Notes: generated by a model from the sequence alone, not told the origin. Numbered from the stretch's first letter, positions 8,633 to 17,366 are shown. The stretch is 64,000 bases of DNA from CAWJEL01 sp964647255 (GCA_964647255.1 CAZYGI010000010.1:1-64000), one strand, 5' to 3'. Made by a program: numbers and translations.

Positions 8633-9344
8633 GTACAACTCCAAGAGCCGTTATGATGCTGTGACGCTCGATATGGGCTTCACGCTGGTCAATATGGACG
8701 GCCGCTATGACCACCTGCTGCTACAAATGGCGCACGACGCCGGCTACGGCATCACGCTGGCCGACATCCGGGCCGCGACGCGGGCCCACTGGCAGAAGCA
8801 GGACGGACTGGATGCCGTGCGAACCTGGGAACCCAGCGTCGAAGCGGACGCGGCCATTGGCTATGAGATTGACCGCAGCATCTGCGCCCATCTTGGGATC
8901 ACTGATGCCGCGTTCCTGGCCGCGTTGGGCCAGCGGGCCCGCAACAACTTCGAGGACCCGAGCACCTACACCGTCTTCCCGGACGTATTCGACGCCCTGG
9001 CCGCGCTGCGCCGAACAGTGTCCCGCCTGGGCATCCTTTCCAACTGGGGCTGGTATTTGCCGGAGCTCTGCGCTCAGTTGGGGCTGGCGCCATACCTCGA
9101 CTTCATCGTCGTCTCGGCCCGCGCCGGCTGCTCCAAACCCAATCCGTGCATTTTTCGCGAGATGCTGCGCCAGGCCGGCACGACGCCGGAGCGCACCCTC
9201 CACGTCGGTGACAGCCTGATCGCCGACGTGCGCGGCGCCCAGGCCGTGGGCATCACCGGTGTGCTGATTGACCGATCTGGCACCGTTCAGCCGGATGGAT
9301 TCCCGGTCGTGCGCAACCTCGCTGAGGTGCTGGCCTTGCTGTGA
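8631..9344 (+). CDS. HAD-superfamily hydrolase
   Basis: 237 residues. Motif I is TLDMGFTLVNMDG (nucleophile Asp near residue 12), motif II ILSNWG, motif III the Lys in GCSKPNP, and motif IV HVGDSLIADVRGAQAVG. An alpha-helical cap lies between motifs I and II (subfamily IA). Probably a phosphatase for a small phosphorylated metabolite; the substrate cannot be read. ATG at 8631 has AGGAAG upstream; the start cannot be much later because motif I begins at residue 10. Directly opposed to the small DUF6504-like gene. Confidence 0.9.
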   Translation: MYNSKSRYDAVTLDMGFTLVNMDGRYDHLLLQMAHDAGYGITLADIRAATRAHWQKQDGLDAVRTWEPSVEADAAIGYEIDRSICAHLGITDAAFLAALGQRARNNFEDPSTYTVFPDVFDALAALRRTVSRLGILSNWGWYLPELCAQLGLAPYLDFIVVSARAGCSKPNPCIFREMLRQAGTTPERTLHVGDSLIADVRGAQAVGITGVLIDRSGTVQPDGFPVVRNLAEVLALL

Positions 9345-9404
9345 CGTGCGCTCCCGCGCCAACAAGAATTTGCGGGGTCGTAGAGGCGATCGCGCAGCAT
9401 CCCG

Positions 9405-9570
9405 TGGGACTTCAGTCGCTTCTTGGCAGGCGACGAACGACTAAAGTCGTTACTACGATCCATCAAGATCAACGTGGCGAGGAGCCAGTCCACGTCGGCT
9501 GAAGTCCGCTTGGGTTTTAGTCGAAACGAGTTCAGTCGTTGGCGCCGGGCGGAACGACTAAAGTCGTTAC
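9405..9570. repeat. cluster of AACGACTNAAGTCGTT palindromes in a gene-free spacer
   Basis: The spacer 9345-9646 has no convincing gene. It carries two exact copies of the 16-bp palindrome AACGACTAAAGTCGTT (9436-9451 and 9553-9568), a degenerate copy at 9525-9540, and the fragments GGGACTTCAGTCGCT near 9407 and GGCTGAAGTCCGCTTG near 9496. Copies are followed by TACTACGA or TACAGCGA. Such ACTNAAGTCGTTACTACG elements are scattered, apparently non-coding repeats in Chloroflexota and cyanobacteria. Confidence 0.8.
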
Positions 9571-9646
9571 AGCGAACCCTGGCCGCACCTATGCCTGGCT
9601 GTACTGGGCGCGACGAGGGGAGATACCACCGTGACACTCCGTCTCC

Positions 9647-10147
9647 TCAAGAGGGCGAGACGAGATAGCGCATCACCAGCCCCAGAACTGCCTCGGCCGA
9701 CAGTCGCTTGTTGCCCAGGCGATCCAAGGGCCACACGTGTCGCTCGCCGATCTCCGCGTCCGCGGCGGACAGATGGATGTACGTCAGCCCGGCCGGCTTG
9801 TCCGGCGTGTCACCGCCCGGCCCGGCGATGCCGGTGACGGATGCCGCGACATCCGCCCCATAAATGCGACGCGCACCCTGCGCCATCTCGGCCGCGGTCT
9901 CCGCGCTCACGGCGCCATGCGCGGCCAGCGTCTCATGCCGCACGCCCAGAAGGCCCTCCTTGGCGCTGTTGGCGTAGGTCACCGCGCTGCCCAGGAAATA
10001 GTCAGAGCTGCCTGCCACGTCGGTAATCAGGTTACCGATCAGCCCGCCCGTGCATGATTCCGCCAGGGCCAGCGTCAGCCCGCGCGCACGGAGCAGCGCG
10101 CCAAGCTCGACGGCGAGAGGATGCGGTTGGTTGGTTGATTTCTTCAT
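9647..10147 (-). CDS. pncC: CinA C-terminal type nicotinamide-nucleotide amidohydrolase
   Basis: 166 residues, stand-alone amidase form. Deamidates NMN to NaMN in pyridine-nucleotide salvage. Family motifs are LALAESCTGGLIGN (catalytic Ser), GSAVTYANSAKEGLLGV, and VTGIAGPGGDTPDKPAGLTYI. ATG at 10147 is 12 nt after the histidine kinase stop, so it is probably the last gene of the response regulator/kinase operon. The N-terminal competence-damage domain of full CinA is absent. Confidence 0.93.
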   Translation of the reverse strand: MKKSTNQPHPLAVELGALLRARGLTLALAESCTGGLIGNLITDVAGSSDYFLGSAVTYANSAKEGLLGVRHETLAAHGAVSAETAAEMAQGARRIYGADVAASVTGIAGPGGDTPDKPAGLTYIHLSAADAEIGERHVWPLDRLGNKRLSAEAVLGLVMRYLVSPS

Positions 10148-10158
10148 TGCGTCGTATC

Positions 10159-11568
10159 CTACACATCCATCCCAGGCAGCGCCGGTTCCGGCAACCACAG
10201 CGTGAACGTGCTCCCCTCGCCCACCTTGCTCTCCACCTCAATCCGGCCGCCGTGCGCCTGGGCGATCCATTGTGCGATGGCTAAGCCCAATCCGAAGCCG
10301 CCGGAGCGCGCCCGGCTGCGGTCGGCGCGATAGAAGCGCTCGAAGATGTGCGGCAGGTCATCCGACGCGATGCCGACGCCCGTGTCGGCGACAGAAATCT
10401 GCACCCAGCCTGCCTGCCGCCGCATCCCTAACGTCACCTCACCACCGGCCGGCGTGTACTTGATGCCGTTGACGACCAGGTTCAGCAGAAGCTGGCGCAG
10501 CCGATCGGCGTCGCCCTGCACCAGCGCCACATCCTCCGCGCCGAGCCGCACGGTCACCCCATTCGCCATCATCTGCGCCTGGCGGTACACGTCGAGGAGC
10601 AGCGTGTCCAGCTCCACAGGCGCAAGGTGCAGCTTAAGGCCTGTATCGGCCTGAGCCAGCAGCAGCAGATCGCTCACCAGGCGCCGCATGCGCGCGGTCT
10701 CGTTCCCGATGGCCCGCAGCGCATCCCCGCGCATGGCCGGATCATCGGCCGCGCCGCGGCGCAGCAGATCGAGGTTGCCCTGGATGGTCGTCAGCGGGGT
10801 GCGCAGCTCATGGCTCACATCGGCCACCAGGCGCTGCTGGGTCTGGAATAGGCCCTCCAGCCGGCCCAACATGTCGTTGATCGTCTCAGTGAGCTGGCCC
10901 ACTTCGTCCGTCGGCACTGCAACCTGAATGCGCTGGCTCAGATCTTCGGTTCCGGTGATGCGCTGGGCAGTCTCGGTGATGGCTTTGATGGGGCGCAGCG
11001 CGGCGCGGGCCAGGAAATAACCACCGGCAGCGGCCAGCACCAGGGCCAGCACGCTGCCGATCAGCCAGGCGCGGCGGATGACCGACAGGGAATCGTCCAG
11101 CGTAATCAGGCTGGTCGCGACCTGGATAAATCCGATCGTGCGGTCGTTCAAGGTGAGCGGCGCGCTGATCACGCGCAGCCGCACGCCAGAACTGGCTTTG
11201 ACCGTGGCGTAGCGGCTGCCGGCCGCGCTCGGCTGCCCGGTGATCTCGACGGGTAAGGGCAAGCGCTGACCGCGCAGGTTTTCGGAAAGCGGAATCGCCC
11301 GCCCGTCCAATTGCTCTACCTGGATGTAATACTCCGGGTCGAACAGATCCGTGGGGGGCAGGTTCACCCGGCCGGAGGCGACCACCACATCCGGGGTGTT
11401 CTGCGAAGCAATCAGCGAAACGACTGCCTGCGCCTGGTTGGCAAGGCGTTCATCCAGCAGCGAGAGCAAGGTGCCGGCCACCGCAGAATAGACCAGCACG
11501 CCCACGACGACCAGCGAGACCACCAGGAGGCCGGTGTACCAGAGCGTCAATCGGGTGCGAATTGCCAT
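10159..11568 (-). CDS. two-component sensor histidine kinase
   Basis: 469 residues. Two membrane helices (about 10-32 and 175-200) flank an extracytoplasmic sensor of about 140 residues. A HAMP linker follows, then HisKA with DVSHELRTPLTTIQGN (phospho-acceptor His near 255). HATPase_c shows the N box (LLNLVVNGIKYTP), G1 (DTGVGIA), F (FERFYRAD) and G2 (GFGLGLAI). Autophosphorylates and passes phosphate to the regulator encoded 7 nt upstream. ATG 11568 is used; GGAGGAA lies at the end of the preceding gene. The signal sensed is unknown. Confidence 0.95.
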   Translation of the reverse strand: MAIRTRLTLWYTGLLVVSLVVVGVLVYSAVAGTLLSLLDERLANQAQAVVSLIASQNTPDVVVASGRVNLPPTDLFDPEYYIQVEQLDGRAIPLSENLRGQRLPLPVEITGQPSAAGSRYATVKASSGVRLRVISAPLTLNDRTIGFIQVATSLITLDDSLSVIRRAWLIGSVLALVLAAAGGYFLARAALRPIKAITETAQRITGTEDLSQRIQVAVPTDEVGQLTETINDMLGRLEGLFQTQQRLVADVSHELRTPLTTIQGNLDLLRRGAADDPAMRGDALRAIGNETARMRRLVSDLLLLAQADTGLKLHLAPVELDTLLLDVYRQAQMMANGVTVRLGAEDVALVQGDADRLRQLLLNLVVNGIKYTPAGGEVTLGMRRQAGWVQISVADTGVGIASDDLPHIFERFYRADRSRARSGGFGLGLAIAQWIAQAHGGRIEVESKVGEGSTFTLWLPEPALPGMDV

Positions 11569-11575
11569 GCGGTGA

Positions 11576-12253
11576 CTATTCCTCCCGCAGCGCGTAGCCA
11601 ACGCCGCGCACAGTCTGAATCAGCCGCGGCGCGCCATTTGCCTCCAGCTTGCTGCGCAGATACCGGATATAGACCTCGATGATGTTGGATTCGCCGCCGA
11701 AGTCGTAGCCCCAAATGCGATCATACAGCACGTCGCGGGTGAGCACCTGCCGGGGGTGCTGCATGAAGAGCAGCAACATGTCGAACTCCCGCGCGGTCAG
11801 TTCGACCGGGTGCCCGTCGCGCATCACCTCGCGCGTGTTCGGGTTAAGTGACAGGTCGGCGAAGCGCAGGACATCCCCCTCGGCGGCTGGCGCACGGCGG
11901 CGCAACTGCGCCCGAATGCGCGCCAACAGTTCATCGAAGTTGAAGGGCTTCACAACATAGTCATCCGCCCCGGCGTCCAAGCCCTTGATGCGATCCGGCA
12001 CCGCATCTCGTGCGGTCAGGATGAGGATCGGCACGTCGCTGGCCGAGCGCAGCCGGCTGCAAACGGTGAGGCCGTCCATCCCCGGCAACATCAGATCCAG
12101 CAGCACCAGGTTCGGCAGCCGGTCGCGCGCCGCGCTCAGTCCGGCGGGGCCATCCGGCGCCACTGCGACGCTGTAACCCTCGTAAATTAACCCGCGGCGC
12201 AGCAAGTCCGCGATTTGCGGATCATCTTCGATGACCAGGATATGTTCGGGCAT
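11576..12253 (-). CDS. OmpR/PhoB-family response regulator
   Basis: 225 residues. The receiver domain (about 1-118) has the acidic pair EDD, phospho-acceptor Asp in LLDLMLPG, conserved Thr in ILTAR and Lys in VKPF. The winged-helix DNA-binding domain (about 130-225) ends in IQTVRGVGYALREE. Regulates promoters when phosphorylated by the kinase encoded next. Start ATG 12253 (MPEHILVIEDD) is set by domain boundaries; its ribosome binding site is weak. First gene of a three-gene operon, divergent from moxR. Confidence 0.96.
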   Translation of the reverse strand: MPEHILVIEDDPQIADLLRRGLIYEGYSVAVAPDGPAGLSAARDRLPNLVLLDLMLPGMDGLTVCSRLRSASDVPILILTARDAVPDRIKGLDAGADDYVVKPFNFDELLARIRAQLRRRAPAAEGDVLRFADLSLNPNTREVMRDGHPVELTAREFDMLLLFMQHPRQVLTRDVLYDRIWGYDFGGESNIIEVYIRYLRSKLEANGAPRLIQTVRGVGYALREE

Positions 12254-12353
12254 GGCAGCTAACCGTTCAATCAGGTCAGGATCGCCGGATCGTGTGCGAT
12301 CCGAGCGGGTTGATTCTACTCGTTCCCGCAAGGGGATGCAAACCGGGCCGGGA

Positions 12354-12383
12354 TTGCTCGGATTCGCCCGCCGGGTTTATAAT
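12354..12383 (+). promoter_or_regulatory. promoter of the moxR-DUF58 operon
   Basis: TTGCTC (12354-12359), 18-bp spacer, TATAAT (12378-12383). Start of the coding region is about 45 nt downstream of the predicted start site. Confidence 0.65.
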
Positions 12384-12433
12384 GCAGTTCGCTTGTTATG
12401 CTGTCTCTGTTACTTCGATCAGGAGTCCAAACC

Positions 12434-13399
12434 ATGGACGACATCCAGACCATCCTCAACCTGGCCCAACGCGTGGTCGAGAACGTGGAGCGCGTGATCA
12501 TCGGCAAACGCCATGAGGTTGAAATGACCCTCATCGCGCTCCTGTGCGAGGGCCACCTCCTCATTGAAGATGTGCCCGGCGTCGGCAAGACCATGCTGGC
12601 ACGGGCGATTGCTAAGTCCATCGGCTGCGCGTTTCGACGCATTCAGTTTACGCCCGACATGCTGCCCAGCGACGTGACCGGGGTTTCCGTATTCAACCAG
12701 AAGACGCGTGAGTTCGAGTTCCGTCCCGGCCCCGTCATGGCGCAGATCGTGTTGGCCGATGAAATCAACCGCGCCACTCCGAAGACGCAGTCTGCGCTGC
12801 TGGAGGCGATGGAGGAGCGGCAGGTGACCGTGGACGGCGTGACCTATCCGATGGAGCACCCCTTCCTGGTGCTCGCCACGCAGAACCCCATCGAGTACGA
12901 GGGCACCTTCCCGCTGCCCGAGGCGCAGATTGACCGCTTCATGATGCGGGTGAGCCTGGGCTACCCATCGGCGGCCGACGAGATGCGCGTTCTGGAATCC
13001 CAGCGCGAACATCACCCGCTGCAAGACATCGGCCAGGTCGTTTCCGCCGAGGAGCTGCTGGCCGCGCAAACCGCCGTCAAACAGATCTATGCCGATGATC
13101 TCATCAAGGAGTACATTGTCGAGTTAGCGAACGCCACGCGACGTCACGGCGACGTCTATCTTGGCGTGAGCCCGCGCGGCAGCCTGGCCTTGTTCAAAGG
13201 CAGCCGGGCTCATGCCGCGCTGCAAAACCGCACCTATGTCATCCCGGACGACGTGAAGGCGCTGCTTGAGCCCACTTTTGCGCACCGGCTGATCATTAGC
13301 CCGTCGGCGCGCATCAAGAACGTCGAGGCGCGCGCTGTGGTAGAGCAGATCGCCGGCTCGGTGCCGGTGCCGGGGACGCGGATCCGGACAACGCGGTGA
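12434..13399 (+). CDS. moxR: MoxR-family AAA+ ATPase
   Basis: 321 residues. Chaperone-like AAA ATPase that matures partner protein complexes, normally with a DUF58 protein encoded beside it. Walker A is EDVPGVGKT (about residues 41-49), Walker B VLADEINRATPK, sensor 1 LATQNPIEYEGTFPLPEAQIDRF; the C-terminal lid contains VSPRGSLAL. ATG 12434 follows AGGAG at 12421. The DUF58 gene starts 15 nt downstream. Cytoplasmic; regulation by the promoter just upstream. Confidence 0.96.
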   Translation: MDDIQTILNLAQRVVENVERVIIGKRHEVEMTLIALLCEGHLLIEDVPGVGKTMLARAIAKSIGCAFRRIQFTPDMLPSDVTGVSVFNQKTREFEFRPGPVMAQIVLADEINRATPKTQSALLEAMEERQVTVDGVTYPMEHPFLVLATQNPIEYEGTFPLPEAQIDRFMMRVSLGYPSAADEMRVLESQREHHPLQDIGQVVSAEELLAAQTAVKQIYADDLIKEYIVELANATRRHGDVYLGVSPRGSLALFKGSRAHAALQNRTYVIPDDVKALLEPTFAHRLIISPSARIKNVEARAVVEQIAGSVPVPGTRIRTTR

Positions 13400-13414
13400 T
13401 CGGGTGAGCGAAAA

Positions 13415-14704
13415 GTGCGACGGGCATGGGGCATCGTAGTCCTTTGGGTGTTGGCGCTGATTTTTGCGCTGGCAAGCGGTCGCGACCTGGCCTATAATCT
13501 CCTGTACTTCGTCAGCGGCGTCATAGCCGTGGCGTTGCTCTGGGCATGGGCCAACCAGCGCGGGCTGTTGCTCCGACGCGCCAGCAAGACGCAGCGTTCC
13601 CAGGTGGGCAAGTATTTCGAGGAAACCCTGGAGCTGGTCAACCGCTCACGCTGGCCGAAGCTCTGGGTTGAAGTGCACGACGACTCCGAGCTGCCCGGTC
13701 ATCACGTGAGCCGCGTGGTCAACTCGCTGTCCAGTGGCGGCACCTCGCGCTGGCAGGTGCGCACGCTCTGCCGGCGCCGTGGGCGATATACCCTGGGGCC
13801 TGTGACCCTCACCAGCGGCGATCCGTTGGGTATTTTTCAATTCACCCGGAATGTGACCCAAAGCCTGTCGCTGGTGGTCACGCCGGCAGCCGTGAACATC
13901 CCCCAGTTCAGCCCGCCCACCGGCTACCTGCCCGGCGGCGAATCCATGCATCGCCGGACCCCGTACGTGACGGCCAGCGTCTCGGGCGTGCGCGACTATG
14001 CCCCGGGCGATGGCTTCAATCGGATCCATTGGCCCTCGACCGCCCGCACCGGTCGGCTCATCTCCAAGGAGTTCGAACTCGATCCCCTGGCCGATGTCTG
14101 GATCTTTCTGGACATGTACGACGATGCCCACGCGGAAACGCCCTGGGTCGAGAAAGTGGATGACATCCCACTGCCCTGGCTGACCCGCCGCGCTGAACAC
14201 ATCGAGCTGCCGTCCAGCACGGTGGAGTACGGCGTGACGATTGCGGCATCGTTAGCCCACCACTTCCTGGAGCGCGACCGTGAGGTAGGCTTTCTGAGTC
14301 ACGCCGGCACGCGCGAGGTCGTGCAGCCCGATCGCGGCGAACGCCAGCTTGGCCGCCTGCTTGAGATCCTGGCGGTGATCCAGGCAGAAGGCCATGTGCC
14401 GATCTCCCAAGTGCTGGCGACCGACGGCGCCAACCTGGCGCGCCATACCACACTGATCGTCATTACGCCCTCGACCGATAACCGCTGGGTCACGGCGCTG
14501 CGCGGGCTGCGTGCCCGCGGCGTGCATGGGGTCGCCGTTTTTCTTGCCGCCCGCACCTTTGGCCCCGCGCCGGAGTGGGAGCCGCTGTTGGCCGATCTGC
14601 AGGCCAGCGGCCTGCAGGCTTATCTGGTGAAGAACGGGGATGATCTGCCGACGGCCCTGGGGCAGCTCGCCAGCGGGGTGGGGCGCACCGCAATCACACG
14701 ATAG
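13415..14704 (+). CDS. DUF58 domain protein, membrane-anchored
   Basis: 429 residues. Two N-terminal membrane helices (about 5-22 and 28-45) precede an extracytoplasmic or cytoplasmic beta-rich region. The DUF58 signature SGVRDYAPGDGFNRIHWPSTARTG lies near residues 190-213, followed by a von Willebrand A-like fold (VWIFLDMYDDAH). Works with MoxR in a protein-maturation or stress system; the target is not visible. GTG 13415 is the only reasonable start for the first membrane helix. Tail to tail in operon with the cupin gene. Confidence 0.9.
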   Translation: MRRAWGIVVLWVLALIFALASGRDLAYNLLYFVSGVIAVALLWAWANQRGLLLRRASKTQRSQVGKYFEETLELVNRSRWPKLWVEVHDDSELPGHHVSRVVNSLSSGGTSRWQVRTLCRRRGRYTLGPVTLTSGDPLGIFQFTRNVTQSLSLVVTPAAVNIPQFSPPTGYLPGGESMHRRTPYVTASVSGVRDYAPGDGFNRIHWPSTARTGRLISKEFELDPLADVWIFLDMYDDAHAETPWVEKVDDIPLPWLTRRAEHIELPSSTVEYGVTIAASLAHHFLERDREVGFLSHAGTREVVQPDRGERQLGRLLEILAVIQAEGHVPISQVLATDGANLARHTTLIVITPSTDNRWVTALRGLRARGVHGVAVFLAARTFGPAPEWEPLLADLQASGLQAYLVKNGDDLPTALGQLASGVGRTAITR

Positions 14705-14715
14705 TGGAGGCAAAC

Positions 14716-15081
14716 GTGACGACTTTTCGCCAGCTCAACGCCATCCCGGCCGCGCTCGCGCCCGATGGCGCGTACATTCAGGAGATCGCCGGCCGCTCGG
14801 TCGGGTTGGCGAGCCACAGCCTCGCCGTAATCACACATCCCGCGGGCACGACGAGCCGGGATCATCATCATACGGTCGCCGATGAGGTGTACCTGGTACA
14901 AGCCGGCCGCGGCCGGTTGCGCCTCGATGGCGTCGTGCGGGAGATTGCGGCCGGCGATGCGATCATCATCCGGCCGGGGCAGCGCCACAAGCTGTGGAGC
15001 GATGGCCCCGGCGACCTGGTGCTGGTCGTGACCTGTGGGCCGGCCTACGCCGTGGATGAAGTGATCTGGGATGAAGATTGA
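14716..15081 (+). CDS. single-domain cupin protein
   Basis: 121 residues. Cupin_2 beta-barrel with likely metal ligands in RDHHHTVADEVYLV (His and Glu) and a late His in IRPGQRHKLW. GTG 14716 is chosen because GGAGG ends 5 nt before it; an in-frame GTG at 14704 would lack a binding site. Possible roles include sugar or small-molecule binding or isomerisation; the substrate is unknown. Probably third gene of the moxR operon, ended by a strong hairpin. Confidence 0.85.
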   Translation: MTTFRQLNAIPAALAPDGAYIQEIAGRSVGLASHSLAVITHPAGTTSRDHHHTVADEVYLVQAGRGRLRLDGVVREIAAGDAIIIRPGQRHKLWSDGPGDLVLVVTCGPAYAVDEVIWDED

Positions 15082-15083
15082 CA

Positions 15084-15118
15084 CCGTGTTGCGGGCGGCT
15101 TCGTCGCCCGCAACACGG
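15084..15118. terminator. hairpin between convergent genes
   Basis: Perfect 14-bp arms (CCGTGTTGCGGGCG and complement, 15084-15097 and 15105-15118) with a 7-nt loop lie 3 nt after the cupin stop and 9 nt from the stop of the opposite gene. No T-run, so termination by this hairpin in either direction is inferred from position. Confidence 0.55.
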
Positions 15119-15126
15119 ACTTCACA

Positions 15127-16557
15127 TCACTGGCTCGGCCCTGCATCGCCCATGTTGGTCGCCGTATCGCGGCGCTGAGCCGGCGTGAAGAGTGCAATCA
15201 GACGATCAAACTGTCCGTAAATGAAATTCTGGCGGAAACCGGCCAGGACCGCCGTCAGATACGGGAGCAGCCGGGCGCCCGTGGCAGCCTTCTCGTCCTG
15301 CAAGTTGACTTGCAGCAGCAGGAAACCGCCAGCCATCAACAGGAACACGATCCCGCCCAGCACCAGCCCCAGCAACGGCTGCACCAGATACCAGATCATG
15401 TACTGCCGGTCGAAGTCCTGCTGCTCCGAAATGTGCCACCACAGGGAATAAAGCGCCCCGACAATGCCGCCAATGCCGCCCCAGAGCATCGTGTTGACGA
15501 GCGGGTTGAGGTTCAACAACGCTGCGCCGGTCACACCGCCCACCTGGGTGATCCAGTTGGTGAGCGGCCCGGCAAAGATCATGCCCACGAGCAGCAGCAC
15601 GAGCCAGCCGGTCTCGTACAGCAGGATGCGCGGGCCAAAGTGTCCGGAGTCCTTCCGGCTCGCCTGCATCCGCTCCAGCATCGCCCGCACCTGCATCATC
15701 CGGTACTCGGCCGAGACGGTGTTTTCCGGGGTCTCGATGATAACCTGGCGCGCCTCGCGCAGGATGCTCAACGCGCGCTCCGAGACCTCCTGCGGGCTGC
15801 TGAACTCAGTCGCAACCTGTTTGTAAAGATCGTCTATCTCCCGATTGAGCTTCTTGGTGTCATAGACCTGCGACAGCCGGGAAATGACCAGCGTCTTCTG
15901 GTCCTCAGTGCGTTCCGGGGGGGGCGGGGGCGCGGCCGGGGTGAGCCCCTCGCCGGACGTCGGGGGCAGCACTGAGCGATCCTGTGGCAGCGTGGGCACC
16001 AGGGCCTGCGCTCCCGCTGCCGAATCTGTCGTCGGTTCCGTGGTTGTGTCCATGATGATCGCTCCGAAACGCTTGGTGGGGGGCAGTTTGCGTTCCGGCT
16101 CGGCCGGCTTGACTGCCTCGGCCGGAGTCGGTGTGGCGGATACGGGCGCCTGTGGCGGCGCCGGCGCCGGCTCCGGCGGGGCGCTGGGCCGTACCGGCTC
16201 CGGTTCAAGCGGTGCGATGGGCAACGCCTCGGCCGCAGACGGCGGCAGATCAACGCCCTCCACAGGCGACACGGGCTCAGCAGCCAGCACGCCTACATCA
16301 CGACTGATTCCGCGCGCTGCGGCCGGCGCCACAGCGGTCGGTACAGCCATGACCGGCTCGGTCGCGCCCTCGGCCGCGGCGGCAGTCCCGCCTGTCTCGG
16401 CGGCCATGAACTCATCATCCAGCAACGCAGCCAAATCCGTCGCAACGGTGGACCGCGCAGGCGCAACGACGGGAGCGGTGGCTCCGTCGAACAGCGCATC
16501 GAGACCGCGGCCGCGGGCCGCAGTGGAGCTCCCGGAGCTAATTCTTGCCGTACTCAT
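15127..16557 (-). CDS. membrane protein with ParB-like N-terminal peptide, partner of ParA
   Basis: 476 residues, overlapping the 3' end of the ParA gene by 20 nt. Residues 14-23 (ARGRGLDALF) match the GLGRGLxALL peptide at the start of ParB/Spo0J proteins, which stimulates ParA ATPase. There is no ParB nuclease-like or helix-turn-helix domain. Instead a Pro/Ala-rich linker (about 28-220) leads to a charged helical stretch (about 225-300, LSQVYDTKKLNREIDDLYKQ) and three or four membrane helices (about 310-440, such as TGWLVLLLVGMIFAGPL and PLLGLVLGGIVFLLMAGGFLLL). Probably a membrane anchor for ParA rather than a DNA-binding partner. Not a family I can name. Confidence 0.85.
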   Translation of the reverse strand: MSTARISSGSSTAARGRGLDALFDGATAPVVAPARSTVATDLAALLDDEFMAAETGGTAAAAEGATEPVMAVPTAVAPAAARGISRDVGVLAAEPVSPVEGVDLPPSAAEALPIAPLEPEPVRPSAPPEPAPAPPQAPVSATPTPAEAVKPAEPERKLPPTKRFGAIIMDTTTEPTTDSAAGAQALVPTLPQDRSVLPPTSGEGLTPAAPPPPPERTEDQKTLVISRLSQVYDTKKLNREIDDLYKQVATEFSSPQEVSERALSILREARQVIIETPENTVSAEYRMMQVRAMLERMQASRKDSGHFGPRILLYETGWLVLLLVGMIFAGPLTNWITQVGGVTGAALLNLNPLVNTMLWGGIGGIVGALYSLWWHISEQQDFDRQYMIWYLVQPLLGLVLGGIVFLLMAGGFLLLQVNLQDEKAATGARLLPYLTAVLAGFRQNFIYGQFDRLIALFTPAQRRDTATNMGDAGPSQ

Positions 16558-17308
16558 GGATAATCACCTCCGCAAGCGCACGGTAAACTTGGGCGCCTTC
16601 GTGATCGGGCACATACTCCAGGATGGATTTGCCCAGGGCAGAGGCCTCCGCAAACCGGATGCTCTTCCGCGTGTAAATATCGAACACACGGAGATCGAAC
16701 AGCGTCCGGGCCTGAGTCAGGACCTCCTCGGCGTGGCGGGTGCCAGATTGGTACATCGTTCCGAAGATGCCAGCGACGGCCAGATCCGGGTTCAGGCGCG
16801 CCCGCACCCGCGTGATCGTCTTGATCAACGTACTCAAAGCCCGTAACGCAAAATACTCGCACTGCAACGGGATCAAGACGGTATCGGCGGCCGTTAGGGC
16901 GTTGATCGTCAACAGCCCCAGGTTCGGCCCACAGTCAATCAAGATGTAGTCGTACCTGGGCAGCACGGACTTCAGCGCATCCTTCAAAAGCGATTCCCGG
17001 CTGAGAGCCGAAACCAACTCAATCTCCGCGGCAGCCAGATCAATATTCGCCGGCAGAAGGTCAATGTTCGTCCGAACAGGCAAGATAGCGCTCGCCGCGG
17101 ACAGGCCGGATTCCATGAGCACGTTATAGACGGTGCGAGACAGCTCATCAGGCTGCACGCCCACACCATTTGTCAAGGCGCCCTGCGGATCCAGATCCAC
17201 CCACAGGACATGGAATCCCTTTTCTGCCAGGGCCGCGCCCAGATTAATGGTGGTTGTCGTTTTGCCGACACCGCCTTTCTGATTGGCCACTGCAATGATG
17301 ACACCCAT
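16538..17308 (-). CDS. parA: ParA/Soj-family Walker-type ATPase
   Basis: 256 residues. Deviant Walker A AVANQKGGVGKTTTTINLG (about 5-23) with both signature lysines, Walker A' WVDLDPQGALT and Walker B YDYILIDCGPNLG. The length and GPNLG block match chromosomal Soj/ParA, which forms ATP-dependent DNA-bound dimers for segregation or positioning. ATG 17308 is chosen for MGVIIAVANQKGG. The adjacent overlapping gene is not a normal ParB, so the cargo may be a membrane complex instead of oriC. Transcribed from an extended -10 promoter just upstream. Confidence 0.95.
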   Translation of the reverse strand: MGVIIAVANQKGGVGKTTTTINLGAALAEKGFHVLWVDLDPQGALTNGVGVQPDELSRTVYNVLMESGLSAASAILPVRTNIDLLPANIDLAAAEIELVSALSRESLLKDALKSVLPRYDYILIDCGPNLGLLTINALTAADTVLIPLQCEYFALRALSTLIKTITRVRARLNPDLAVAGIFGTMYQSGTRHAEEVLTQARTLFDLRVFDIYTRKSIRFAEASALGKSILEYVPDHEGAQVYRALAEVIIHEYGKN

Positions 17309-17357
17309 GCTGCAATCCTGTATGAAAGCGGAAGCGCGTCGGACTGATCGAGAAGCG

Positions 17358-17366
17358 ATTATAGCA
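17358..17366 (-). promoter_or_regulatory. extended -10 promoter of parA
   Basis: Minus strand TGC TATAAT (17358-17366) about 50 nt upstream of the parA ATG. A TTGACA lies at 17388-17393 but 24 bp away, too far for a classical pair. Confidence 0.6.

Noticed and set aside
9405..9570. Short repeats as a CRISPR array
   Set aside because: Only two to three short palindromes, uneven spacing, no regular spacers and no cas genes.
15127..16557. The ParA partner as a normal ParB
   Set aside because: The N-terminal peptide fits, but nuclease-like, DNA-binding and dimerisation regions are replaced by a linker and membrane helices.
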